Positions 1-7,492 of a DNA stretch of 19,002 nucleotides are shown in pieces. This DNA is from JAYTJL01 sp043731125 (lineage in GTDB: Bacteria; Patescibacteriota; Saccharimonadia; Saccharimonadales; UBA10212): the NCBI GenBank assembly GCA_043731125.1, contig JAYTJL010000077.1, positions 1 to 19,002 of the forward strand, given 5' to 3'. The notes below the pieces were generated by a model, which ran no database searches, had not been told where the DNA came from, and saw only the letters and a program-made list of their open reading frames with translations. The position numbers were made by a program, and so were the translations under genes. Each line of letters opens with the position of its first letter. Within the stretch, counting starts at the first letter, position 1.

Positions 1-1461
1 CTAGCATATGAACTGAAACCAATCGTGATTATTAATAAAATCGATAAGTCAGCATCGCGCGTTAAAGAAGTCGAAAATGAAATTGCTGATTTGTTTTTAG
101 AACTAGCAGTTCACGAAGACCAACTGCACTACCCAATTTATTATGCAGTGGGTAGCACTGGCAAAGCCTGGGAGTCGACCCCAGCCAGCCCAGAAGCAGA
201 CGGCGACTTATCTGTAATTTTTGATGCCATTATCAAACACGTCCCAGCACCAAAAGTAGAACGGGATAAGCCATTTCAAATGTTGGTAACGGCGCTAGCC
301 TGGGATAACTTTAAAGGTAAGTATGCTATAGGACGAATTGTCCGCGGACAAATAAAGCCTGGAGACGCTGTAACTCTGTGCAAAAAAGACGGCACGCAGG
401 CAAAAGCTAAAGTGGATAACGTCTACATGAGCCACGGGCTAAGTCGTTTTGAAGTACCGGAGGGTGTAGCCGGTGACATAGTGCAACTAACCGGTGTAGC
501 AGATGCGCAAATAGGCGAGACTCTCGCCGATGCCGACCAGCCCGAAGCATTGCCGGTAATGGAAGTAGAAGCACCGACTCTAAAGATTTACGTTGGCCCT
601 AACACCAGTCCTTTCAAGGGCACAGAGGGTGAATTTACTACCAGCCGCCAAATTGGTGAGCGCCTACAAAAAGAGCTAGAGACGAACGTAGGACTCCGAG
701 TACAAGACGAAGGTATTGGTTTTAACGTGTCTGGCCGCGGTGAGCTGCACCTTTCGGTGCTGATTGAAACTATGCGCCGTGAAGGCTATGAATTCGAAGT
801 CGGCCGCCCGCAGGTGGTAACCCATGAGGAAGATGGTAAAACAGTAGAACCCCTAGAAGAACTAATTATTGAAGTACCGGCCGAACACGTGGGTGCAGTA
901 CAAATGGAACTGGGTGCTAGGCGTGCGACTCTGTTAGAGCAGTTTGCCAGCCCAAAAGGTGTTACAAAGCTGGTCTATAAATTACCAACCCGTGCGTTAC
1001 TGGGACTACGAAATATACTTATGACTAACACTAAAGGCACAGCCATATTAAACAGCCTAATGATTGGTTACGAAACGCTTGGCACCCCCCTGCAACAGCT
1101 GCGCAGCGGCGTAATAGTTGCCTTTGAAACTGGTATTACTACACCTTATGCCCTACAGATGGTGGAAGAACGGGGAATATCATTTGTTGGTCCGGCAATA
1201 AAAGTCTACGCTGGCCAAGTTGTTGGGCTCAATAAACGAGCGGAAGATATGGAAATGAATGTTTGTAAAGCCAAGCACCTGACCAATATGCGCAGTAGTA
1301 GTAGCGACGGGGTAGTGCAGCTAACCACTCCAACAATTTTCAGTCTGGAAGAATCAATAGACTTTATTGAAAATGACGAACTGTTGGAAGTGACACCCAA
1401 GTCCTTGCGCCTCCGCAAGAGGGAATTAGACCCTAACAAACGTAAGCGTCAGAACAAGTAA
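1..1461 (+). CDS. typA: Translational GTPase TypA/BipA, 5'-truncated by window edge
   Basis: The reading frame is open from base 1, so the gene starts before the window; 486 codons are visible, against about 600 residues for the family. The visible part begins just before the GTPase G4 motif NKID (visible residues 12-15). It continues through the beta-barrel domain II, the domain III region with NTSPFKGTEG and the family-typical GRGELHLS segment, and ends in the TypA C-terminal domain with a basic tail (RKRELDPNKRKRQNK). TypA is a ribosome-associated GTPase of the EF-G/LepA superfamily, linked to ribosome assembly and growth under stress or cold. G1-G3 lie outside the window. It converges with the next gene, with only 11 bases between the stops. 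Family assignment is firm. Confidence 0.95.
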   Translation, partial: LAYELKPIVIINKIDKSASRVKEVENEIADLFLELAVHEDQLHYPIYYAVGSTGKAWESTPASPEADGDLSVIFDAIIKHVPAPKVERDKPFQMLVTALAWDNFKGKYAIGRIVRGQIKPGDAVTLCKKDGTQAKAKVDNVYMSHGLSRFEVPEGVAGDIVQLTGVADAQIGETLADADQPEALPVMEVEAPTLKIYVGPNTSPFKGTEGEFTTSRQIGERLQKELETNVGLRVQDEGIGFNVSGRGELHLSVLIETMRREGYEFEVGRPQVVTHEEDGKTVEPLEELIIEVPAEHVGAVQMELGARRATLLEQFASPKGVTKLVYKLPTRALLGLRNILMTNTKGTAILNSLMIGYETLGTPLQQLRSGVIVAFETGITTPYALQMVEERGISFVGPAIKVYAGQVVGLNKRAEDMEMNVCKAKHLTNMRSSSSDGVVQLTTPTIFSLEESIDFIENDELLEVTPKSLRLRKRELDPNKRKRQNK

Positions 1462-1472
1462 CTTTCAATATT

Positions 1473-2099
1473 CTAAAATATGTGCTGAAATCGCTCGCGC
1501 AGACTGTTCTTAGTGTGACTACCGCATGATGCTGGATCTTGACTATTGTTATATTTCTCAGCCGTTGATGCTACGTTAGTAAAATACTTTTGAATGTCTT
1601 TGTCGCTACTATCTCCATAGTTAACTAATAGCCTATCGCGGTTTTCAATTTGGCGATTAACCAAGAAGTCAACTTTTTCACCGTTTAGCACAAAAGTAAT
1701 TTTGTTGTCATCATCTGGTAAAAGTGTTAATTTGTCTGTTCTAATTACGTTGTTATCAACAACCCAGCCAAGGTTTTGAAAGAAGTGCCCCCAAGTAACC
1801 GCATTGTCTTCTACATGAACAACGTCATAAACATTTTCATGCATATGAGCCCTTTCGTTAGCCGTAATTTCTTTCTCTTCAGCCGAGCAAGAATCTTCAA
1901 TTTCTGAATAGTATAGGGGGTTCTTGAACTGTTCTCGTTGACCATTTACGTACAAACCAAAGTTGGAGTGATAATGAACTTCTTCCGCAGGTTGGTAATT
2001 TACAAATCGGATACCCATAAAGATTAATGCGCCTGCAGTGACGCTAGCAATTACAGCAAACCACCTAGATCTAACAATTTTTGATAATTTAGTTCTCAT
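1473..2099 (-). CDS. Membrane-anchored His-rich protein, putative metal binding, divergent from csoR
   Basis: A 208-residue protein of no family I can name. A basic N-terminus and one hydrophobic segment (about residues 13-33) look like a signal anchor, leaving the rest outside the membrane. The exported part has regularly placed histidines: HYH (42-44), HMH (85-87), H95 in VVHVED and H105 in TWGHFF, plus Cys71 and a Cys near the C-terminus. Such HxH pairs suggest metal, probably copper, binding. The frame is open further upstream, but I prefer the ATG at 2099: it has a Shine-Dalgarno-like GGAAG just before it and leaves the shared operator untranslated. It is divergent from the copper repressor gene across about 60 bases holding one CsoR-type operator, which supports a copper-related job. 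Function is inference; that it is a real gene is well supported. Confidence 0.8.
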   Translation of the reverse strand: MRTKLSKIVRSRWFAVIASVTAGALIFMGIRFVNYQPAEEVHYHSNFGLYVNGQREQFKNPLYYSEIEDSCSAEEKEITANERAHMHENVYDVVHVEDNAVTWGHFFQNLGWVVDNNVIRTDKLTLLPDDDNKITFVLNGEKVDFLVNRQIENRDRLLVNYGDSSDKDIQKYFTNVASTAEKYNNSQDPASCGSHTKNSLRERFQHIF

Positions 2100-2122
2100 T
2101 AATATCTTCCAATCTCTGTTTA

Positions 2123-2150
2123 TTTGATTAATACCCCAGGGGGGTATATA
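2123..2150 (+). promoter_or_regulatory. Promoter of the copper operon, apparently leaderless
   Basis: A -35-like TTTGAT (2123-2128) and -10-like TATATA (2145-2150) are separated by 16 bases. The -10 ends 8 bases before the csoR ATG at 2159, and no Shine-Dalgarno is present, so the transcript probably starts at or next to the start codon. The copper operator occupies the spacer. Confidence 0.55.
2131..2147. promoter_or_regulatory. CsoR-type copper operator
   Basis: The sequence ATACCCCAGGGGGGTAT has perfect 7-base inverted arms (ATACCCC/GGGGTAT) around a 3-base centre, the known architecture of CsoR operators. It sits between the two divergent genes. For csoR it falls between a candidate -35 (TTTGAT, 2123-2128) and -10 (TATATA, 2145-2150), so bound repressor would block polymerase. 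It can also cover a leftward promoter (TATTAA on the minus strand), so both sides are probably co-regulated. Confidence 0.88.
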
Positions 2151-2158
2151 CTGATTAT

Positions 2159-2443
2159 ATGATAGACACAATAAAAAAGCGAGCCCTCCACAGAACTAAA
2201 ATTATACAAGGACAGTTGCGGGGTTTGGAAAAAATGATTGATAAAGAAGAATATTGTATGGACATAATCACACAATCACTCGCCATTCAAAAATCATTAG
2301 GCTCACTTAATAAATTGATTGTAGAGAATCACCTTAAAACGCACGTTACCGAAAACTTCTCGTCTGCTAATGAGAAAAAGCAAGCAGACACCATTTTGGA
2401 GCTACTTAACCTCTACGAGTTAACTCATGTACGGGGTAAGTAG
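2159..2443 (+). CDS. csoR: CsoR/RcnR-family metal-sensing repressor
   Basis: A 94-residue all-helical repressor of the CsoR/RcnR/FrmR family, close to usual length. The family signature is clear: the IQGQLRGLEKM helix (about 16-26), Cys33 in EEYCMDI and His58 in ENHLKTH. Copper CsoRs normally use Cys-His-Cys; here the third position is His62, giving Cys-His-His, which is more like RcnR or FrmR. The RcnR N-terminal His ligand is absent at the expected position. Target and sensor role are judged from context: a perfect CsoR-type operator overlaps its promoter, and DUF305 and copper ATPase genes follow on the same strand. It probably represses its own operon until copper is bound. The start is chosen because family members begin a similar distance before the QGQ helix. 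Confidence 0.92.
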   Translation: MIDTIKKRALHRTKIIQGQLRGLEKMIDKEEYCMDIITQSLAIQKSLGSLNKLIVENHLKTHVTENFSSANEKKQADTILELLNLYELTHVRGK

Positions 2444-2463
2444 CTAGTAATAAAGGAGGATAT

Positions 2464-2907
2464 ATGAAAAAAGAATCAATTTTATTCGGGATTATAGGTT
2501 TATTAGCTGGAGCAATTATTGCGGGGTTTGGCGCAACTTATGCAGTGAACAATGACAACACAAGCATGATGCGGATGATGGGTATGGAAACAAAGACCGA
2601 TGACCAAGGAATGATGAGCAATAGGGATATGACTATGGCCGAAATGTCTGGTTCGCTTGAAAATATAACAGGTGATGATTTTGATAAGGCTTTCCTTTCA
2701 GGAATGATAATTCATCATCAAGGCGCTATTGCTATGGCCAGGTATGCCAAAGACAACGCCAAGCATGACGAAGTGAAAAATTTAGCCAACAATATTTTAT
2801 CTGCACAAACAAAAGAGATCGAGATGATGCAGTCCTGGCAAAAAGATTGGGGCTACAAGACTACCACTAGCACCGGGACTCATGATATGTCGGGGATGGA
2901 ACATTAA
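2464..2907 (+). CDS. Met-rich, membrane-anchored DUF305 protein
   Basis: A 147-residue protein with an N-terminal hydrophobic anchor (about 6-28), a Met-rich stretch (35-61, many MM/MxM pairs) and a DUF305 domain (about 70-130). The domain signature is seen as DFDKAFLSGMIIHHQGAIAMA-like helix residues with His84-His85, His101 and a later EIEMM helix; DUF305 is a ferritin-like fold common beside copper-resistance genes. The Met and His content and a short GTHDMSGMEH tail fit outside-membrane copper binding or delivery to the exporter. It follows csoR by 20 bases and has a strong Shine-Dalgarno (AAGGAGG, 2453-2459). Domain call is solid; the exact role of DUF305 proteins is not established. Confidence 0.9.
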   Translation: MKKESILFGIIGLLAGAIIAGFGATYAVNNDNTSMMRMMGMETKTDDQGMMSNRDMTMAEMSGSLENITGDDFDKAFLSGMIIHHQGAIAMARYAKDNAKHDEVKNLANNILSAQTKEIEMMQSWQKDWGYKTTTSTGTHDMSGMEH

Positions 2908-2925
2908 AATATTGAAAGCTTAACT

Positions 2926-4998
2926 ATGAAACATAATGCTAAGATGAACGCTTGGGAAAAGTTTAAGATGAGCATGACTATGACTATGGGCATGGATCAT
3001 TCTGGGTTGGCCGGCCGCGAGATGGCTAGGCTAATGGAAATAGATATCAGGCGGAAGTTTTTCTTTGCCCTCATCCTCTCTATACCGATTATCGCCTATT
3101 CACCTCTAGGGATAGACTTATTAAAACTCGATTTACCTGAGCCGATACCGTCGGTCTGGATTCTGCTGATTCTAACCACACCGGTATTTTTTTACGCCGG
3201 TTGGATATTTCTATACTCTAGCTACTATGCCCTGAAAGCCAAAACACTAAACATGCCCGTGCTGATTGCCACCGGCATATCAGCTGCTTATTTTGCAAGT
3301 ATCGGTCTTACTATAGCGGGCAGTAGTGATTCGTATTACGAGGCGGCGGCCCTACTAATTACCTTTGTATTGTTTGGTCATTGGATGGAAATGAAATCCC
3401 GTCGAGGCACAACCAATGCACTGCAAGCTTTGTTTGATCTTGTGCCACCGCAAGCTCGACTTATACGAAGCGGCAGAGAAATCTTGGTGTCAACTAGCGA
3501 AGTGCAAGTAGGTGAGACCGTGGTATTAAAGCCTGGAGACAAAGTGCCGGTAGATGGTGAAATTTTGAGCGGCGAAACTTCAATTGATGAGGCTTTAGTC
3601 ACAGGCGAGTCCCTGCCAGTGAGCAAACAAAAGGCTGATTTGGTAATCGGCGGTTCTATCAACCAATCTGGCAGTGTAACATTTAGGGCTACTAAAGTCG
3701 GTTCTGATACTGCACTTGCTCAAATTGTAAAAATGGTAGAAACAGCCCAAAATTCTAAAGCTCCCGGCCAGCGTCTGGCTGATAAGTTTGCCGGCTATTT
3801 AGTGATTCTGGCAGTCTCGGCGGGGCTAATTACATTTGCCGTTTGGTCGCTTTTGAGTGGTGAGGGATGGTTATTTGCTCTAACTCTGGCAATTTCGGCA
3901 GTTGTTATTGCTTGTCCTGATGCATTGGGACTAGCAACCCCAACAGCTGTTGCGGTAGGTACTGGCCTGGGTGCCAAGCACAATATCTTAATTAAAGATG
4001 CAACCACACTTGAGCAAGCGTCCAAGATCCAGGCCATAGTGCTCGATAAAACCGGTACCCTAACGGAAGGTAGACCACAAATTACAGACATAGTTGCCGT
4101 CAAAACCATTAGCAAGCAAAAACTTATTGATTTAGTTGCATCAGCCGAGAGTGGCTCTAGTCACCCATTAGCACAAACTATTTTGGATGAAGCAAAAAAA
4201 CGGGGCATCAAGCCAAGAAGTGTAGCCAAATTTACCAACCTAAGTGGTCTCGGTGTTGAAGCTATTATAAATGGCCAGATAGTATTAGTTGGCACTCAGC
4301 AACTAATGAAACAACGCAATATTTCTACTTTGACTCTGCAGCCTGCTATAAGCCGTCTTTTAGCAGGGGGTAAGACTATAATGATTACAGCTATAGATAG
4401 CAAGGCTGTGGGGGTTATAGCGGCTTCTGATCAGCTTAAGCCAACAGCTAAAAAAGCTATTACAGCTATGAAACAACTTGGACTGGAAGTAGTCATGATA
4501 ACTGGCGACAATCAAAAGACAGCTGAAGCAGTTGCCAAACAACTTGGAATTGCTCGGTTCTTTGCTGAGGTAATGCCCAAAGACAAAGCCGGGTACGTTA
4601 AAAAACTTCAGAGAGAGGGCAAGTTTACGGCTATGGTTGGAGATGGTGTAAATGACGCCCCGGCACTTGCTCAAGCTGATATTGGTATAGCAATTGGTGC
4701 TGGCACTGATGTTGCTATTGCCACTGCCAATATCGTGTTAATGAAATCCGACCCCGCAGATGTTATAAGAGCTATTCGGCTAAGTGGCGCGACTGTCCGC
4801 AAAATGAAACAAAACTTAGCCTGGGCTAGTGTTTATAATATAGCCGCAATTCCTATTGCTGCTGGAGTGCTATATCCGACTTATGGAATTTACTTAAGGC
4901 CCGAATTTTCTGCCTTACTAATGTCAGTATCATCAATCTTTGTAGCCACTAATGCCGTTTTACTAAAAAGAGCCGAAAAAAGTCTAGTTGAAATATAA
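2926..4998 (+). CDS. copA: Copper-type P1B-ATPase with CPD metal motif
   Basis: A 690-residue heavy-metal-transporting ATPase that exports a soft metal, presumably Cu(I), using ATP. Seen in order: a Met/His-rich N-terminal tail (residues about 1-25) in place of the usual heavy-metal-associated domain, two pairs of membrane helices, the actuator motif TGES, the transmembrane metal motif C330-P331-D332, the phosphorylation motif DKTGT (Asp374), the SHP motif of the P1B nucleotide domain, GDGVNDAP, and final helices with YN and MSVSS motifs typical of copper pumps. The metal motif is usually CPC or CPH; CPD is a less common variant, so metal choice is not fixed by it. The gene follows the DUF305 gene by 18 bases with a weak ribosome site (GAAAG). 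Operon context argues for copper. Confidence 0.92.
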   Translation: MKHNAKMNAWEKFKMSMTMTMGMDHSGLAGREMARLMEIDIRRKFFFALILSIPIIAYSPLGIDLLKLDLPEPIPSVWILLILTTPVFFYAGWIFLYSSYYALKAKTLNMPVLIATGISAAYFASIGLTIAGSSDSYYEAAALLITFVLFGHWMEMKSRRGTTNALQALFDLVPPQARLIRSGREILVSTSEVQVGETVVLKPGDKVPVDGEILSGETSIDEALVTGESLPVSKQKADLVIGGSINQSGSVTFRATKVGSDTALAQIVKMVETAQNSKAPGQRLADKFAGYLVILAVSAGLITFAVWSLLSGEGWLFALTLAISAVVIACPDALGLATPTAVAVGTGLGAKHNILIKDATTLEQASKIQAIVLDKTGTLTEGRPQITDIVAVKTISKQKLIDLVASAESGSSHPLAQTILDEAKKRGIKPRSVAKFTNLSGLGVEAIINGQIVLVGTQQLMKQRNISTLTLQPAISRLLAGGKTIMITAIDSKAVGVIAASDQLKPTAKKAITAMKQLGLEVVMITGDNQKTAEAVAKQLGIARFFAEVMPKDKAGYVKKLQREGKFTAMVGDGVNDAPALAQADIGIAIGAGTDVAIATANIVLMKSDPADVIRAIRLSGATVRKMKQNLAWASVYNIAAIPIAAGVLYPTYGIYLRPEFSALLMSVSSIFVATNAVLLKRAEKSLVEI

Positions 4999-5036
4999 AA
5001 ACACTAGTAACTAAACATTTTTAGAAGATATTGTGA

Positions 5037-5065
5037 TTGACTTGTGTAAAATATTGTGCTAATGT
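5037..5065 (+). promoter_or_regulatory. Sigma70-like promoter of the DEAD-box helicase gene
   Basis: TTGACT (5037-5042), a 17-base spacer and TAATGT (5060-5065), preceded by TGC as an extended -10. Transcription would start near 5072, giving a leader of about 95 bases. Confidence 0.7.
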
Positions 5066-5103
5066 ATAGCTACTGTTATTGATGAATCCGGGTTGCTTAG
5101 TTC

Positions 5104-5140
5104 TTATTTACTCGACTTCATTGCCAACAAGAGTAAATAA
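5104..5140 (+). promoter_or_regulatory. Hairpin in the helicase mRNA leader
   Basis: TTATTTACTC (5104-5113) pairs perfectly with GAGTAAATAA (5131-5140) around a 17-base loop. It lies between the promoter and the ribosome site AAGGA (5154-5158; ATG at 5169). It is followed by A-rich rather than T-rich sequence, so it is not a normal terminator; a role in leader-based control (for example temperature or autoregulation by the helicase) is possible but unproven. Confidence 0.55.
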
Positions 5141-5168
5141 CTAAATCAACAAAAAGGATTCTTTTTTA

Positions 5169-6383
5169 ATGCCTCAATACAACCGAACTAGGTATAGTTC
5201 TAACCGAACTAACAACCGTCGCCCAACTTATGGCGGTGGGAACCAACGCACAACTAATAAAAAACCAAACCGTGGCCAGTATATAGACCCGGCTCGCTTT
5301 ATAAAGGTGGCTCAACCACTATTGCAAGAGGAATATATAGCAAAGCATACATTTGATGACTTTGACATCCACCCCAAACTAAAAGCTAATCTGATAGCAA
5401 ATGGCTACATAGACCCAACACCAGTACAGGACCAGACAATTCCATTGGTTCTGAATGGCCAAGACGTTATTGGCATTGCTCACACCGGTACAGGCAAGAC
5501 AGCAGCCTTTGCTGTGCCTATAATCAATAAGCTAGTCTCCAACCCGACCAGTAGGGCATTAGTAATCGCCCCAACCAGAGAATTGGCCGAGCAAATTGAG
5601 GCCGAACTTCGCAAACTAGCCAATGGCAGTGGTATTTTTGGCACTGTACTAATTGGTGGTACCAACATGAACCGTCAGCTAAATGATTTACGACGCAACC
5701 CACAGGTTGTCATAGGCACACCTGGTCGCATAAAAGACCACGTTGAGCGCGGATCACTCAAGTTAGCTAGTTTTGATATTATAGTATTAGACGAAGTAGA
5801 CCGTATGTTAGACATGGGCTTTGTTAATGACGTAACTGAGATTTTTTCGCAAATATCACCTATACGTCAGAGCCTATTTTTCTCAGCAACACTAGACCCA
5901 AGTGTTCGGAATTTAATTCATTCCTTCTCAGCTAGCCCCACAACTATCATGCTTAAAACATCTGACACAAATGACAATGTCCACCAGGACGTTATTCACT
6001 TTACTGATGCGGCTGACAAAATAGAAAAGCTACACGAGACCCTTATACGAGACGAAGTTTCAAAAGTGATCATATTTAACGAGACAAAGTGGAGCACCGA
6101 AAGACTAGGTAAAGAACTTGTAACCCGTGGATTTAAAGCCGAGTCAATTCACGGTGGTAAAAGCCAGGGCCAACGACAACGAGCGCTAGAAAGTTTTAAG
6201 CAAAGTAAAGTCAATGTGCTGGTAGCAACCGATGTTGCTGCTAGGGGCATAGACGTAGCCGACGTAACACACGTTATTAACTACTCCACTCCTCAAACCT
6301 ACGACGCCTACATTCACCGCATTGGTCGCGCTGGACGGGCTGGCAAGACCGGCTATGCCTTGACTTTTGTATCTACGCACTAG
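5169..6383 (+). CDS. DEAD-box ATP-dependent RNA helicase (DEVD variant)
   Basis: A 404-residue cytoplasmic RNA helicase that unwinds RNA duplexes using ATP, probably in ribosome assembly or mRNA turnover. Seen: an Arg/Asn/Gly-rich disordered N-terminus (1-38) likely to hold RNA, Q motif (TPVQDQTIP, 84-92), Walker A AHTGTGKT (104-111), PTRELAEQI, TPGR, Walker B as DEVD (208-211) instead of DEAD, SAT (239-241), ARGIDV, and motif VI HRIGRAGRAG near the end. The protein stops about a dozen residues after motif VI, shorter than most relatives, which carry a C-terminal extension; here the basic tail is at the N-terminus instead. It has its own promoter and leader, so it is probably a single-gene unit. 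Confidence 0.95.
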   Translation: MPQYNRTRYSSNRTNNRRPTYGGGNQRTTNKKPNRGQYIDPARFIKVAQPLLQEEYIAKHTFDDFDIHPKLKANLIANGYIDPTPVQDQTIPLVLNGQDVIGIAHTGTGKTAAFAVPIINKLVSNPTSRALVIAPTRELAEQIEAELRKLANGSGIFGTVLIGGTNMNRQLNDLRRNPQVVIGTPGRIKDHVERGSLKLASFDIIVLDEVDRMLDMGFVNDVTEIFSQISPIRQSLFFSATLDPSVRNLIHSFSASPTTIMLKTSDTNDNVHQDVIHFTDAADKIEKLHETLIRDEVSKVIIFNETKWSTERLGKELVTRGFKAESIHGGKSQGQRQRALESFKQSKVNVLVATDVAARGIDVADVTHVINYSTPQTYDAYIHRIGRAGRAGKTGYALTFVSTH

Positions 6384-6446
6384 GGATAATCAGCCCCAAA
6401 GTGTATACTAAGTAGTAGAAAAGGGAAGATTCTGTCTAGATATTTT

Positions 6447-6692
6447 ATGTCGGTAAGCAAAGCTACAAAAGTTGTTCATATCCCTGAAGAAGAGATATTG
6501 CGCCAACTAACTATAATGCAAGAAGATAATGCACTTCTTACTCCTGTCGAACCAACGGACAACCCGTTGCATTCTTCGCATCAAATAACATTCGTCGAAA
6601 AGCATTTGCACTACCTTACAACACACCCCAAAGTTAACCCGGAATTTTACTTGTCTAATTTACGGACAATGATCAAGATTCGTACCAGCTAA
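6447..6692 (+). CDS. Small hypothetical protein
   Basis: An 81-residue soluble protein that I do not recognise. It starts with MSVSKATKVVHIPEEEILRQ, which looks like a folded domain start rather than random translation, and is rich in His, Leu and Thr with no membrane segment or Cys. The ribosome site is poor (GGAAG is about 17 bases upstream), while a TATACT box lies at about 6402-6407. Its stop codon overlaps the stop of the converging minus-strand zinc-ribbon gene by two bases. Coding potential is moderate. Confidence 0.5.
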   Translation: MSVSKATKVVHIPEEEILRQLTIMQEDNALLTPVEPTDNPLHSSHQITFVEKHLHYLTTHPKVNPEFYLSNLRTMIKIRTS

Positions 6693-6829
6693 CATACGCC
6701 GCCTTCACAGCATTTTGTTTTGTAGCCACATTCTTGGCAGACAAAATGTGCATGCTCTGCTCGTAGCGGGTAATGCCCGCAATTATCACACGCCAAAGCC
6801 TCATTGATTTCTGTTTCTATTTCATCCAT
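6689..6829 (-). CDS. 46-residue zinc-ribbon-like miniprotein
   Basis: Reading the minus strand from the ATG at 6829 gives a 46-residue protein with an acidic helix (MDEIETEINEALA) followed by CDNCG (Cys14, Cys17), CQECGYKTKCC (Cys31, Cys34, Cys40, Cys41) and a final Cys46. Two CxxCG knuckles 14 residues apart are the pattern of a rubredoxin-knuckle zinc ribbon, and the extra Cys-rich tail could hold a second metal. Spacing and composition make chance very unlikely. A TAATAT box (6836-6841 on the minus strand) ends 6 bases before the ATG, suggesting a leaderless message. It is divergent from the cupredoxin gene. Function unknown; a nucleic-acid or protein-binding role would be usual for such ribbons. 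Confidence 0.75.
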   Translation of the reverse strand: MDEIETEINEALACDNCGHYPLRAEHAHFVCQECGYKTKCCEGGVC

Positions 6830-6855
6830 AAACACATATTACATCAGTTATAGGC

Positions 6856-6888
6856 TATAATAAGGGTATATTGATAATTATTGGAGGT
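6856..6888 (+). promoter_or_regulatory. Promoter -10 and strong ribosome site of the cupredoxin gene
   Basis: A consensus TATAAT (6856-6861) is followed by GGAGGT (6883-6888), 4 bases before the ATG at 6893. No good -35 is visible. The Shine-Dalgarno decides the start: an in-frame TTG at 6881 is upstream but lies inside the ribosome site region. Confidence 0.6.
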
Positions 6889-6892
6889 GAAT

Positions 6893-7354
6893 ATGAATAA
6901 AAACATTTTGGTGCCAGTTATAGCGGTAGGGGCTATTGTACTGGCGGGCGGGGGCTACTTGCTAACGAAAGACTTGGACAGTGGCTCAGAGAGCCCACAG
7001 GCAACATCTCAGACCAGTCAAGACAATAAATCAGCGGCGGGCGACGCGGGGGCAAATTCTCAAAATGACACAACCAATCAAACAGCAGAAGCAACCATTA
7101 CCTATTCTGACGATGGCTATAGTCCAGCTAGTCTGACCGTCAAAAGTGGCGCAACGGTAACTATCAAAAATACCAGTAGTTCTTCAATTCAGTTTGATTC
7201 AGACCCACACCCCGCTCATACGGCCAACCAAGAATTGAATGTGGGTAGTGTGGCTCCTGGTGAAAGCAAGACTTTTACTCCTACCACTAAAGGTAGTCAT
7301 GCTTATCACAACCACTTTGACTCGTCCCAAACGGGCGTATTAGTAGTTAATTAG
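6893..7354 (+). CDS. Membrane-anchored cupredoxin-domain protein lacking the type 1 copper Cys
   Basis: A 153-residue exported protein: N-terminal hydrophobic anchor (about 5-24), a Ser/Gln/Asn/Ala-rich linker (28-65), then a plastocyanin/amicyanin-like beta-sandwich (66-153) with DDGYSPASLTVKSGATVTIKN and the final GVLVVN strand. The usual Cys-His-Met end of the copper site is missing; instead there are HPAH (106-109) and HAYHNH (136-141), giving five clustered His. This HxH form is seen in other cupredoxin-like proteins and may still bind copper, but not as a blue type 1 centre. No Cys follows the anchor, so it is not a lipoprotein. It may belong with the copper island 2 kb upstream, though no full CsoR operator is present here. 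Confidence 0.85.
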   Translation: MNKNILVPVIAVGAIVLAGGGYLLTKDLDSGSESPQATSQTSQDNKSAAGDAGANSQNDTTNQTAEATITYSDDGYSPASLTVKSGATVTIKNTSSSSIQFDSDPHPAHTANQELNVGSVAPGESKTFTPTTKGSHAYHNHFDSSQTGVLVVN

Positions 7355-7492
7355 GTCACATAAGTCGGCATGGTTTGTTGCACAAGTTGAAAGCATAACA
7401 TACAAGGTACACATCACACCAAAATCAGATGAATACATAGACTACAAGAAGTAAATATTGCTCAAAATTCATATTTATGATAAAATATACTT
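7355..7492. other. Intergenic region with a strong leaderless promoter at its end
   Basis: No complete gene is seen. A short frame ending at 7454 reads like a protein tail (ITYKVHITPKSDEYIDYKK) but has no start codon, so it could be a gene remnant or chance. The last 35 bases hold the promoter of the next gene. Confidence 0.4.
7458..7486 (+). promoter_or_regulatory. Sigma70-like promoter, leaderless
   Basis: TTGCTC (7458-7463), a 17-base spacer and TAAAAT (7481-7486). The -10 ends only 6 bases before the ATG at 7493 and no ribosome site exists, so transcription most likely starts at the ATG itself. Confidence 0.7.

Noticed and set aside
6863..6870. Half of a copper operator (AGGGTATA) upstream of the cupredoxin gene
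   Set aside because: No inverted partner ATACCC at the right distance, so CsoR control is not supported here.
7355..7454. Short frame ending ITYKVHITPKSDEYIDYKK
   Set aside because: It looks protein-like, but has no usable start codon and no upstream continuation; at most a gene remnant.
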